From NCBI GenBank assembly GCA_005881275.1, contig VBEF01000036.1:16076-80075 (forward strand): a stretch of DNA of 64,000 nucleotides, given 5' to 3'. The position numbers and the translations under genes are program-made. The notes under the pieces are model-generated. The model was not told the DNA's origin. It saw nothing but the letters and a program-made list of their open reading frames with translations, and made no database searches. Positions within the stretch are counted from its first letter, which is position 1. Each line of letters opens with the position of its first letter. Source of the stretch: Chloroflexota bacterium. GTDB taxonomy: Bacteria > Chloroflexota > Dormibacteria > Dormibacterales > Dormibacteraceae. Below, one piece after another: positions 49,963 to 58,247 of this stretch.

Positions 49963-50556
49963 GTGAAGCTCCGGGCGCCGCTCATCGGGGTCCTCGCGAT
50001 GCAGGGTGCCTTCGCTGAGCACATGCGCGCTCTGGAATCCGCCGGCGCGCGCACGCGATTGGTGCGCGAGCGTGAAGACCTCGACGGACTCGACGGGATC
50101 GTGCTTCCCGGAGGCGAGAGCACGACCATGGCGATGCTGATGGAGCGGACCGGCCTGCTCGAACCGGTCCGTGACGCAATTCAAGGTGGGCTTGCGACGC
50201 TTGCCACCTGTGCGGGGATGATCCTGCTCGCGCGGGACATCACCGACGGAATGCCCGACCAGCGCAGCCTCGGCCTGCTCGACATCGGTGTGCGCCGCAA
50301 CGGATACGGCCGGCAGGTCGAAAGCTTCGAGGCGCCCCTTCACATAGAAGGGCTCAACGGCAAAACATTTCCCGGCGTCTTCATCCGCGCGCCGCTGGTC
50401 GAACGCGTTGGCGACGTGCATGTGATGGCGATGCACGATGGCCACCCGGTGGCGGTACGGCAAGGGCGAATCGTTGCGCTTGGCTTTCATCCAGAATTGA
50501 GCGGCGACCTCCGGCTGCACCGAGAGTTCGTGCGCCTTGCAAGCGGTTCCAGCTGA
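49963..50556 (+). CDS. pdxT: Pyridoxal 5'-phosphate synthase, glutaminase subunit PdxT
   Basis: A 197-residue glutamine amidotransferase feeding ammonia to PdxS. Motifs are IGVLAMQGAFAEHMRALES, LDGIVLPGGESTTMAMLM, the nucleophile Cys in LATCAGMILLA and the His/Glu pair in ALGFHPELSGD. GTG 49963 gives the usual N-terminus. Its stop overlaps the next ATG by one base (TGATG). Confidence 0.95.
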   Translation: MKLRAPLIGVLAMQGAFAEHMRALESAGARTRLVREREDLDGLDGIVLPGGESTTMAMLMERTGLLEPVRDAIQGGLATLATCAGMILLARDITDGMPDQRSLGLLDIGVRRNGYGRQVESFEAPLHIEGLNGKTFPGVFIRAPLVERVGDVHVMAMHDGHPVAVRQGRIVALGFHPELSGDLRLHREFVRLASGSS

Positions 50557-51503
50557 TGAAGGTGCGCACCGCCGGCCTGCTCGACCTCGCGCGGATCGAA
50601 GAGATGCACCGCTCTTCGGACATTCGGTTAAGCGAAGCGGCCCCGCCCGCCGCGCGGCTGTGGACGCTGTTGAGCTCGACCCTGTCTGCTCTGCTGCCTC
50701 TATCCCAGGAGACGTTGATGTACGTGGCGGAGGAGAACGGCAAGGTGGTTGGTTTCATCCAGGCCTCCGGCCAACCGATCGGTCTCGACCTTCGGCGGGC
50801 CCGAGTGCTGCAAGTCCTCAACCTCCAGGTCGCTGACGAAGCGGATCCCGACGATGTCGCGCCCGCCCTGGTGCAGCACCTGTGCAACCAGGCCCTCGAG
50901 CGCGGATCGCTGCGCTTGTTCGTTCGCCTTCCCGACCGCGACCCACTGCTGCCCGCATTCCGCACGCAGGGTTTCCGCCAGTACGCGACCGAGCAGGTCG
51001 TCTACGCGGAAAAGCCGTCGCAGCGTTCGAACCAATATCCGGACGGACTGCGGGCGGTGAAGCGCGGCGACGACCGCAAGCTCTACCAGCTGTATCGCAA
51101 GGTCACCCCCCAGGGCGTGTCCCAGCTGGAGGCTCCCACGTACCGCGAGTGGAGGGCGCTGCACTCAGGCGAATTGGCCGGAGGGCACGTGGTGGATCGG
51201 ATCGAGATCGTCGGCTGGGTCAGGATGCAGCGTGGGAGCGGCGCCCGCCCTGACACTTTGCAGTTCATGGCCCTGCCCGAAAATACGCTGCCCGCCGAGC
51301 TCGCGGATTTCGGCATCTCACTCCTCCGCGAGTCAGAATCGCCCGCCTGGTCGAGCCTCCGTCACTATGATTCGCACATGATCGACGCCCTTCGCGGGCG
51401 TGGGTTCACCGTCTTGCTGACGCAGCTGTTGCTCGTCAAAGAGCTCGCGGTGAGGGTGCCTAAGCCGGTGCGAGAGAAAGGACTGGTGCCTTCTTTCGGG
51501 TGA
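50556..51503 (+). CDS. GNAT-like protein of unknown substrate
   Basis: A 315-residue protein with a GNAT-like N-terminal half (MKVRTAGLLDLARIEEMHRS, YVAEENGKVVGFIQASGQPI, LFVRLPDRDPLLPAFRTQGF) and a second, weaker half that ends in a conserved-looking LLRESESPAWSSLRHYDSHM. The acetyl-CoA loop (Q/RxxGxG/A) is not clear, so it may be a degenerate or divergent acetyltransferase. It is coupled to pdxT upstream and to the AAA protein downstream (ATGA). Confidence 0.55.
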   Translation: MKVRTAGLLDLARIEEMHRSSDIRLSEAAPPAARLWTLLSSTLSALLPLSQETLMYVAEENGKVVGFIQASGQPIGLDLRRARVLQVLNLQVADEADPDDVAPALVQHLCNQALERGSLRLFVRLPDRDPLLPAFRTQGFRQYATEQVVYAEKPSQRSNQYPDGLRAVKRGDDRKLYQLYRKVTPQGVSQLEAPTYREWRALHSGELAGGHVVDRIEIVGWVRMQRGSGARPDTLQFMALPENTLPAELADFGISLLRESESPAWSSLRHYDSHMIDALRGRGFTVLLTQLLLVKELAVRVPKPVREKGLVPSFG

Positions 51504-53047
51504 TGGCTGAGGCAAGGCAACAGTCTCGCGCCGCGAACTGGGATGAGGAGGTCGAGCTGCTCGCGCGTGCCCTGCCGCCCGAGCTTGCGCGCGCGCTGCA
51601 CGAACGGATCGACCCGAGCGAACTGCTGGAGATCGTGCTCGACCTCGGTCGCGAGCCGGCGGCGCGGGTACCCGGTCGCGAGATTCTGCTCGCGGATCAT
51701 CCGGTTTCCGCGTCCGATCTCGAGCACGTGGCCAACAATGTCGGCCAGTTCGGAGACGACAACCGCGCCGGCATCGAGCGCACCCTGCATCGCGTATCGG
51801 CGATACGCAACAGGTCGGGACGAATCGTCGGCCTGACCATGCGCGTCGGCCGGGCGGTGACAGGAACGGGCGAGATCATCCGCGACATCGTCGTCAGCGG
51901 CCAGAGCATCTTGCTGCTCGGCCGTCCCGGTATTGGCAAAACGACAATGCTGCGGGAGTGCGCGCGGCTGCTTGCCGATGAGCTGCGCAAGCGGGTCGTG
52001 ATCGTCGATACGTCAAATGAGATCGGCGGCGACGGCGATATCCCGCATCCCGGCATTGGGCGCGCCAGGCGCATGCAGGTGAAGACGCCGCTGCTGCAGC
52101 ATGCCGTGATGATCGAGGCGGTCGAGAACCACATGCCCGAGGTCATCGTCATCGATGAGATCGGGACAGAGCTCGAGGCGGCGGCGGCGCGGACCATTGC
52201 GGAGCGCGGCGTGCAGCTCATCGCGACCGCGCACGGTCAGACGCTCGAGAACCTGCTCGTGAACCCGACGCTCAACGACCTCCTGGGCGGCATCCAGAGC
52301 GTGACCCTCTCCGACGAGGAGGCGCGGCGGCGCGGCACCCAGAAGTCTGTGCTCGAGCGGAAGGCGCCGCCCACATTTGACGTGCTGGTCGAGATTCAGG
52401 ACCGCGATCGGGTCGCGATTCACATGCCGCTCGCCGACGTCGTCGACACCGCGCTTCGCGGGCCGATGCAGACACCCAAGATCCGCGTCCGCACGCGTGA
52501 GGGTCGCGTGATCTCGAACGTGGACGCTCCGGTCGTGGTGGCCTCCGAGCCGGCGCCTGCCGCGGGCTCACCCGCCAAGCCGCTCGGCATCTTTCCGTAC
52601 GGCGTCAGCCGGCATCACGTCGAGCAGTCGATCAAGGAGCTCGATCTGCCGGTGCGGGTGCTCGGCAACCTCGACGGCGCGGGCGCCGTGCTGACCCTGA
52701 AGAACCACTACCGCCGGCGCCCCGACAGCCTGCGCCAGGCTGAGAGCCGAGGGCTGCCGATTCACATCCTCAAAAGCAACTCGGCGAGCCAGGTGCGGGA
52801 CGCGCTCTCACGCATCTACGGCGTCGACAAGCAGGACGAGGCGACGACCCGCGCCCTGGCAGAGGCCGCCGCCGCCATCCGCCAGGTCAAAACGACCCTG
52901 AGACCGGTCGAGATCTCGCCCCAGAATGCGTACTTGCGCCGCCTGCAGCACCAGCTCGTGGCTGAAAACGAGCTCTCGGCCCGCAGCACCGGCAAGGAGC
53001 CGCAGCGCCGGCTTCGCATAACTCCGTCGCCCGAGGAACCCGCTTAG
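51500..53047 (+). CDS. AAA ATPase with R3H-type C-terminus (Ycf45/SpoIIIAA-like)
   Basis: A 515-residue protein. The AAA domain (about 100-280) has Walker A LLGRPGIGKTTMLRECARLL, DTSNEIGGDGDIPHPGIGRA and Walker B PEVIVIDEIGTELEAAA, closely matching the SpoIIIAA/Ycf45 family of cyanobacteria, plants and Firmicutes. The C-terminal half has RVLGNLDGAGAVLTLKNHYR and an R3H-like helix set, suggesting single-stranded nucleic acid binding. The role is unknown across the family. It is coupled to the upstream gene and followed by tmk after 15 bases. Confidence 0.8.
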   Translation: MMAEARQQSRAANWDEEVELLARALPPELARALHERIDPSELLEIVLDLGREPAARVPGREILLADHPVSASDLEHVANNVGQFGDDNRAGIERTLHRVSAIRNRSGRIVGLTMRVGRAVTGTGEIIRDIVVSGQSILLLGRPGIGKTTMLRECARLLADELRKRVVIVDTSNEIGGDGDIPHPGIGRARRMQVKTPLLQHAVMIEAVENHMPEVIVIDEIGTELEAAAARTIAERGVQLIATAHGQTLENLLVNPTLNDLLGGIQSVTLSDEEARRRGTQKSVLERKAPPTFDVLVEIQDRDRVAIHMPLADVVDTALRGPMQTPKIRVRTREGRVISNVDAPVVVASEPAPAAGSPAKPLGIFPYGVSRHHVEQSIKELDLPVRVLGNLDGAGAVLTLKNHYRRRPDSLRQAESRGLPIHILKSNSASQVRDALSRIYGVDKQDEATTRALAEAAAAIRQVKTTLRPVEISPQNAYLRRLQHQLVAENELSARSTGKEPQRRLRITPSPEEPA

Positions 53048-53062
53048 TTAGAGTTCCGCCTG

Positions 53063-53671
53063 GTGGCTAAGCGGGGGCTGTTCATCACCTTTGAGGGCAC
53101 GGAGGGCTCGGGCAAGACCACGCAGGCCGAGCTGCTGGGCGAATGGCTCTCCAGGCACGACCCGGTCGCGGTTCGCGAGCCGGGAGGCACCGAGCTGGGC
53201 GAGCAGATTCGCGACGTTCTCCTGTACAAGGGCCTGGAGATAGACCCCGAGGCGGAGATGTACCTGTTCATGGCGTCACGCCGCCAGCTCATTGCCGAGG
53301 TCATCGTGCCGGCGCTCGCGGCGGGCCAGATCGTCATCGCCGACCGCTACCACGACTCAACTCTCGCCTACCAGGGTGGGGCAAGAGGTCTGCCGACCGT
53401 CTGGCCCCCAACCTTCCCGCGACCTGACATCACGTTCTGGTTGGACGGACCGGTCGAGGCCGGACTCAGCCGCCACGAGGAGGCTGGGAAGCGCAAGGAC
53501 CGCATGGAGAGCGAATCGATCGAGTTCCACCGCAAGGTCGCCGAGGCTTACGAAAAGCTCGCGGCGGCGGAGCCAAAGCGCTTCGTGCGTCTCGACGCGA
53601 CCGGCACGCGGGACAAGATCCACTACGAGGTTCGCGACCATCTCAAGCCGCTCGTCGGGGGCATGGATTGA
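53063..53671 (+). CDS. tmk: Thymidylate kinase
   Basis: A 202-residue kinase making dTDP from dTMP. The P-loop is FITFEGTEGSGKTTQAELLG, then VREPGGTELGEQIR, the DRY motif in VIADRYHDSTLAYQGGARGL and the LID-side KRKDRMESESIEFHRKV. GTG 53063 gives the usual N-terminus. Its stop overlaps the darA TTG (TTGA). Confidence 0.95.
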   Translation: MAKRGLFITFEGTEGSGKTTQAELLGEWLSRHDPVAVREPGGTELGEQIRDVLLYKGLEIDPEAEMYLFMASRRQLIAEVIVPALAAGQIVIADRYHDSTLAYQGGARGLPTVWPPTFPRPDITFWLDGPVEAGLSRHEEAGKRKDRMESESIEFHRKVAEAYEKLAAAEPKRFVRLDATGTRDKIHYEVRDHLKPLVGGMD

Positions 53672-53997
53672 AGCTGATCATCGCCGTCGTACAGGGAGAG
53701 GACGCGCAGCGCGCAGTGGCCGCGTTGACCGACAAGGGCGTCAGCTCCACGCGAATCTCGTCGACGGGCGGTTTCCTGCAGCAGGGCAACGTCACGTTGA
53801 TGATCGGAGTTGACGACGGGCAGGTGACGGAGGCGCTGAAGGTCATCCACGACAACTGCCATGAGCGCAGCCGCTATCTGTCGCCGGTGCCACCGCTCGC
53901 TGAACCCGGCGAGTTCTTCATGGCCTTCCCGGTCGAGGTTGAGGTCGGCGGCGCGACAGTTTTCGTGATGTCGGTGGACTCGTTCGAAAAGATCTGA
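53668..53997 (+). CDS. darA: Cyclic di-AMP receptor DarA (PII-like PstA/YaaQ)
   Basis: A 109-residue PII-like trimeric protein: MKLIIAVVQGEDAQRAVAAL, VSSTRISSTGGFLQQGNVTL and MIGVDDGQVTEALKVI, which match the YaaQ/PstA family that binds cyclic di-AMP. The yaaQ gene is next to tmk in Bacillus and relatives as well, supporting the call by context. TTG 53668 overlaps the tmk stop. No cyclic di-AMP synthase or phosphodiesterase is in the window. Confidence 0.9.
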   Translation: MKLIIAVVQGEDAQRAVAALTDKGVSSTRISSTGGFLQQGNVTLMIGVDDGQVTEALKVIHDNCHERSRYLSPVPPLAEPGEFFMAFPVEVEVGGATVFVMSVDSFEKI

Positions 53998-54019
53998 TCT
54001 TCTGGAATCCAGGGTTCCC

Positions 54020-56401
54020 ATGATCCGCGTCGAGGGCCTGCGCAAAAGCTTTGGCGAGGTCAGGGCAGTCGCCGGGGTGGACCTGCACGTCGAGCAGGGT
54101 GAGATTCTTGTGCTTCTCGGACAGAACGGCGCCGGCAAGTCCACGACGCTCAGATGCCTCGGCGGCATCCTCCGTCCAGATAGCGGCCTGGTCGAGCTGG
54201 ACGGGCTGCGGCTGCCAGAGCACCTTGATTCGATTCGGGCTCGGCTTGGCGTGGTGCCTGACCAGTCGCGGCTCTATGGTCGCAACACGGCGCCGGAGTA
54301 CCTCGACCACTTCGGATTCCTGTACGCCGTCCCCAGGGAACTTCGCGGCAAACGCATCGCAGCATTGCTCGAACGATTTGAGCTCGCGGACCGCAAGACC
54401 ACGGTCCTCGCCGCGTACTCCCGCGGCATGGCGCAGAAGGTGGCGCTGATCAGGGCCACGCTTCACGATCCCGACTGGATCTTCTGCGATGAGCCGACCG
54501 CCGGGCTCGACCCGGTGGCGGCGGCGGACATGCGCAGGTATCTCGACGAGCAGAAGCAACGCGGTGCGGCCCTGATCGTGACAACGCACGTTCTCAGCGA
54601 AGCGGAGCTGATGGCTGACCGCATCGCCATCATGCGGCGCGGGGTCGTGGTGACCCATGGAAGTCCGGAAGAGCTGCGCCAGCAGGTCGGGAAAGGCAGG
54701 CAATTCATCGCTCGTCTCGCCCGTCCTCTCGCCAAGGCAGAGCCGGTGGCGCGCTGGCTGAGCGAGCAAGCACTCGATCACAGCTTTGACGGCGATCGCC
54801 TGCACTACACACTGCCCTGGCCGACGCCCGCCGCGGAACGGGCGGATTTCGCGGCTCGGCTTCAGGGCCTGCTCGCGGAGCACGGTGCGCCGTTCCACGA
54901 GCTCGAGGAGGACGAGACGACGCTGGAGTCGGTGTACCTGAAAGCGATGGCTGCGCCGGCCGCCGAGGCGCATTCCGAGCCAACGCGTTCTGCTCTGGTC
55001 ACCTCAGGCATCCGCGCGCCACGAATGTTCGCGTCGCTTTCGAACCAGGGCAGGCTCCTGCGCCACGCGCTTCCTTTCTATGTGAGCTCCTGGTGGCGTC
55101 GCGGGGATCTCAGCTGGGTCGGCTACCTCAACGCGTTTGTGCTGCTCCTGGTCGTCGCGACATCGCTTTTCGGTCAGCTGCCCGGCGTCGCCGGTCAGGT
55201 GGCCCAGCACTTAGCGGGCGGCAATGCCTTGCAGGCAGGCTTGCTGCTGCCTCTATTTTTTCTGTCGTTCGCACTTCTCGAATCGATCAAGAGCTCGATC
55301 GGCATCTGGTGGGAGAAAGCCCAGGGCTCGCTCGAGGTGTTGCTTTACACGCCGGTCGACGATCCTTCCATCATCTGGCTCGAGGTGCTGCCGGGCGCGA
55401 TCGTCAGCACCGTATGGGTGACCTTGTGGACCGCGGCCGGGCTGGCGCTTCTCAGCCTGTTCGGCGAAGCCGCGCCGTGGGATCTGCTCCCCGTCTTCGG
55501 CTTTGTCGCGGCGGTCACCTCCTACTGGGCCGCGATGGGCCGGATGCTCGGCTTCATGCTGTTCCCGCGCGAGGGTGCGGCCGGCGGCGCCTGGTCGTTC
55601 TTGCTCTCGCCCGTTTCGGCGGCGGTGGCCGATCTGCCTCTGGCCCTGTTCGTCTTCCGGTCGCCGCTGGCGCTCGTCTCGTTGCTGCTTCCCATCACAG
55701 CCTGCGTCGCCCTCACGATCCTGTGCGGCGGGACCTTCGATCGCGAAAGGCTCATGGAGACCGGACTGGCACGGACCCGGCGCAAACGATCGTGGCTGCC
55801 GGTCGGGGTGATTCGCCGGAACGCCGCCGCGGTCGTCGCGGGCGTCGTCCTGGCCGTGGCGGCGGCCGGCATCTCGGGCGCCATCAGCGCGAATGAGCAC
55901 TGGCACTCCTGGGCGGACGTGCGAGCGGCTGCGAGCGGGGTGGCGATCGATCCAACGCCAGTAGCCGTGGTCAGCCACGACGCGCCTGCCCAGGCGAATG
56001 GGGTGACTGTCGCTGCTGCGGGGCTGTCCGGGATCGTCGCGACGCTCGCCCTGATGCTGATTCTGGTCATCCTCAGCTTCGCTGCGTTCTTTCTGCTCGG
56101 CTTTCCGGCGTTGGCCGCCCTGCTGGTCGGCGCCGCGGTTTGGGGAGTGCAGCTTGGCTTCGGATCCGCGGGCCCGCTGCAGCTCTGGCTGGCCGGTGCC
56201 GGCGGTATCGCCCTGCTTGCGCTGGCCCTCAACACGGGCGCCGCGCTGCCGATTTACTGGTCACTCGTGTTCGGATCTGGCCGCCGCCTTGATCGGCTGC
56301 GAGAAGCGTGGTCGAACTATTGGGCCCTGTTCCGCGGCCTGGTCATCCCGATCTGTGCCCTCTTTGGGTTGGTGGTCTTCCGCCTTCTTGTGGAGGGCTA
56401 G
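54020..56401 (+). CDS. ABC exporter with ATPase and permease fused in one chain
   Basis: A 793-residue protein. Residues 1-230 are a full ATPase (Walker A LLGQNGAGKSTTLRCLG, signature YSRGMAQKVALIRATL, Walker B WIFCDEPTAGLD, switch His VTTHVLSEAELMAD). An insert at about 230-340 resembles the ATPase C-terminal domain. From about 350 come 11-12 membrane helices (FVLLLVVATSLFGQLPGVAG, WDLLPVFGFVAAVTSYWAAM, ALFGLVVFRLLVEG). In most ABC-2 exporters these are separate genes, as at 37389-39477. It follows darA by 22 bases. Substrate is unknown. Confidence 0.85.
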   Translation: MIRVEGLRKSFGEVRAVAGVDLHVEQGEILVLLGQNGAGKSTTLRCLGGILRPDSGLVELDGLRLPEHLDSIRARLGVVPDQSRLYGRNTAPEYLDHFGFLYAVPRELRGKRIAALLERFELADRKTTVLAAYSRGMAQKVALIRATLHDPDWIFCDEPTAGLDPVAAADMRRYLDEQKQRGAALIVTTHVLSEAELMADRIAIMRRGVVVTHGSPEELRQQVGKGRQFIARLARPLAKAEPVARWLSEQALDHSFDGDRLHYTLPWPTPAAERADFAARLQGLLAEHGAPFHELEEDETTLESVYLKAMAAPAAEAHSEPTRSALVTSGIRAPRMFASLSNQGRLLRHALPFYVSSWWRRGDLSWVGYLNAFVLLLVVATSLFGQLPGVAGQVAQHLAGGNALQAGLLLPLFFLSFALLESIKSSIGIWWEKAQGSLEVLLYTPVDDPSIIWLEVLPGAIVSTVWVTLWTAAGLALLSLFGEAAPWDLLPVFGFVAAVTSYWAAMGRMLGFMLFPREGAAGGAWSFLLSPVSAAVADLPLALFVFRSPLALVSLLLPITACVALTILCGGTFDRERLMETGLARTRRKRSWLPVGVIRRNAAAVVAGVVLAVAAAGISGAISANEHWHSWADVRAAASGVAIDPTPVAVVSHDAPAQANGVTVAAAGLSGIVATLALMLILVILSFAAFFLLGFPALAALLVGAAVWGVQLGFGSAGPLQLWLAGAGGIALLALALNTGAALPIYWSLVFGSGRRLDRLREAWSNYWALFRGLVIPICALFGLVVFRLLVEG

Positions 56402-56415
56402 CTGTGAGTGAGCGC

Positions 56416-57546
56416 TTAGAGATCGAGGGCTTGGGCGACGAGCTCGCGGTGGTAAGTGGCGTCGCCGAGCGTCACCTCTGACGACTTGGCGCGCTTGAAG
56501 TAGAGGTGCATATCGTGCTCCCAGGTAAAGCCGATCCCGCCGTGCACCTGGATCCCATCGCCGGCGACCTTGCGGTACGCGTCCGAAACGTAAGCCTTGG
56601 CCATGGACGACGCAAGCGACCGGTCAGGCGCGTCGGCGTCGACCGCCCACGCCGCATAGTAAGTCGCCGATCTGCCACTTTCGGAGAGCACGAGCATGTC
56701 CGCGAGCTTGTGCGACACGGCTTGGTAGATGCCGATCGGTTTTCCGAACTGATGACGGGTCTTCGCATAATCGGTGGACGTCTCGAGGACTTTCTGGATG
56801 CCCCCGACCATCTCCGCGCACAGCGCGGCGGTCGCCCATTCGAGACCGCGCTTCAGCTGCGGCCAAGCCTTGTCCGCCGTGCCCATGACCGCGTCTCCGT
56901 CGAGCTCCACGCCGTCGAACCGGACTTCGCTCCAACGCCGCGTCATGTCGAGGGTCTCGAGCGGCTTGACGGTCATGCCTTTCGGCTTGCCCCTGACCAG
57001 GAAGAGCGTGATCCCTTCCTCGCCAGTTCCGCGGCTGCGCGCCACCACGACCGTGTAATCGGCCACATCGGCTTCTGGCACGAAGAGCTTCACGCCGTCC
57101 AGCTGCCAGCCGCCGCCCTTCTTGTGCGCGCCCAGTGCGATGCTGTCCGCGTCCCACCGGCCTGACGGCTCGGTGAAGGCAAGAGTGGCCTTCGCGGATC
57201 CGGATGCGATGGCGCCCAGCGCATCCTTTTTCTGGGCCTCGGTACCGGCTTCGATGAGGACGGGGACGGCGAGTCCCATGGTCGAGAAGAAGGGTCCGGG
57301 CAGCAGGGCGCGCCCGGCTTCTTCGAGCACGACGATGAGATCGAGGAAGGTGCCGACGCCGCCGTACTCCTCAGGGATGCCCAGCGCCGTCCAGCCCAGG
57401 TCAGAGATTTTCTTCCAGAGTGCGGCGTCGTAGCCGTCGGCGCTCTCCATCACCCTGCGCACGACCTTTGGACCGCATTCCTTGGCCAGGAACCCGCGCG
57501 CCGAGCGGCGCAGCATTTCCTGCTCTTCCGAAAACGCGAAATCCAC
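56416..57546 (-). CDS. Acyl-CoA dehydrogenase family protein, probable non-catalytic subunit
   Basis: A 376-residue acyl-CoA dehydrogenase fold: FAFSEEQEMLRRSARGFLAK, TLAFTEPSGRWDADSI, YAKTRHQFGKPIGIYQAVSH and DGIQVHGGIGFTWEHDMHLY. In the C-terminal position where catalytic members carry E-x-G-T-S-E, it reads FKRAKSSEVTLGDATYHREL, with no matching Glu. This is typical of the partner chain in the heteromeric FadE/ChsE dehydrogenases of actinobacteria. The full enzyme at 59869-61011 is a candidate partner. Confidence 0.85.
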   Translation of the reverse strand: MDFAFSEEQEMLRRSARGFLAKECGPKVVRRVMESADGYDAALWKKISDLGWTALGIPEEYGGVGTFLDLIVVLEEAGRALLPGPFFSTMGLAVPVLIEAGTEAQKKDALGAIASGSAKATLAFTEPSGRWDADSIALGAHKKGGGWQLDGVKLFVPEADVADYTVVVARSRGTGEEGITLFLVRGKPKGMTVKPLETLDMTRRWSEVRFDGVELDGDAVMGTADKAWPQLKRGLEWATAALCAEMVGGIQKVLETSTDYAKTRHQFGKPIGIYQAVSHKLADMLVLSESGRSATYYAAWAVDADAPDRSLASSMAKAYVSDAYRKVAGDGIQVHGGIGFTWEHDMHLYFKRAKSSEVTLGDATYHRELVAQALDL

Positions 57547-57555
57547 GGACCGAGT

Positions 57556-58224
57556 CTAAGTTGTGGGTGGAGTCGACTCGTGCGGCGGAAGCTCCGGCCT
57601 CTCGTCTTCCTGATGCGCCGGCAGCTCAGGCTCGTCTTCCGGCGCTGACCCATTTTCGGCGGCGGAGCTGTTGGGCGTCGGGGTCACCGCGACGGGCTGC
57701 ACGGCTGACGGCGGCGGCGCGATCGCGGGGATCTTGCGCTCCGGCGGGGCGGATGGCGGCAGGACGGCCCGGCGATAAAAGACCAGCAGACCGAAGAATC
57801 CGACCAGGAGGGAAGCGATCGCAAACCCGGCGCCAAACCCCATGCCCGTGTTCTCAGCGACCGTCAGTGGCCGCTGCAGGCCGGGGGCGCAGGGCTGAGG
57901 CGGCACCGGGCAGGTGCCGCCGATGGCCTGCTGCAGGGGCAGCGAGAACATCGACAGAAGCCCGTAGACGATTGCGAGTCCGGCGACGAAGTACAGGCCT
58001 GAGGTGATCGTGCGTCCCGCGTCGCGCAGCAGGGCGCAGGCGCCCAGCGCCAGGGCCGCGACCCCGAAAGGGATGGCCACCACCGCAACGCGGCTCGTCG
58101 TGCCGCCGAAAGCAAACGGAAGGACGCCCGCGCTTGCTGCCAAGGCAGCGGCCAGCCAAAAGGCCCAGATCATCTGCCGGTCTCGCCGAGGGGCTTCGTT
58201 CACGTGCGGAATTCTGTCCTGCAT
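57556..58224 (-). CDS. Membrane protein with a Pro-rich cytosolic or exported tail
   Basis: A 222-residue protein. Four hydrophobic helices lie at about 18-160 (MIWAFWLAAALAASAGVLPF, VAVVAIPFGVAALALGACAL, LYFVAGLAIVYGLLSMFSLP, GFGAGFAIASLLVGFFGLLV). A Cys pair in GGTCPVPPQPCAPG lies between helices 3 and 4 and could form a disulfide outside. The last 60 residues are a Pro/Glu/Ala-rich tail with no fold. It lies 9 bases before the downstream dehydrogenase. I recognise no family. Confidence 0.65.
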   Translation of the reverse strand: MQDRIPHVNEAPRRDRQMIWAFWLAAALAASAGVLPFAFGGTTSRVAVVAIPFGVAALALGACALLRDAGRTITSGLYFVAGLAIVYGLLSMFSLPLQQAIGGTCPVPPQPCAPGLQRPLTVAENTGMGFGAGFAIASLLVGFFGLLVFYRRAVLPPSAPPERKIPAIAPPPSAVQPVAVTPTPNSSAAENGSAPEDEPELPAHQEDERPELPPHESTPPTT

Positions 58225-58247
58225 GGCCCCCGCAAGACAAGCAAATA

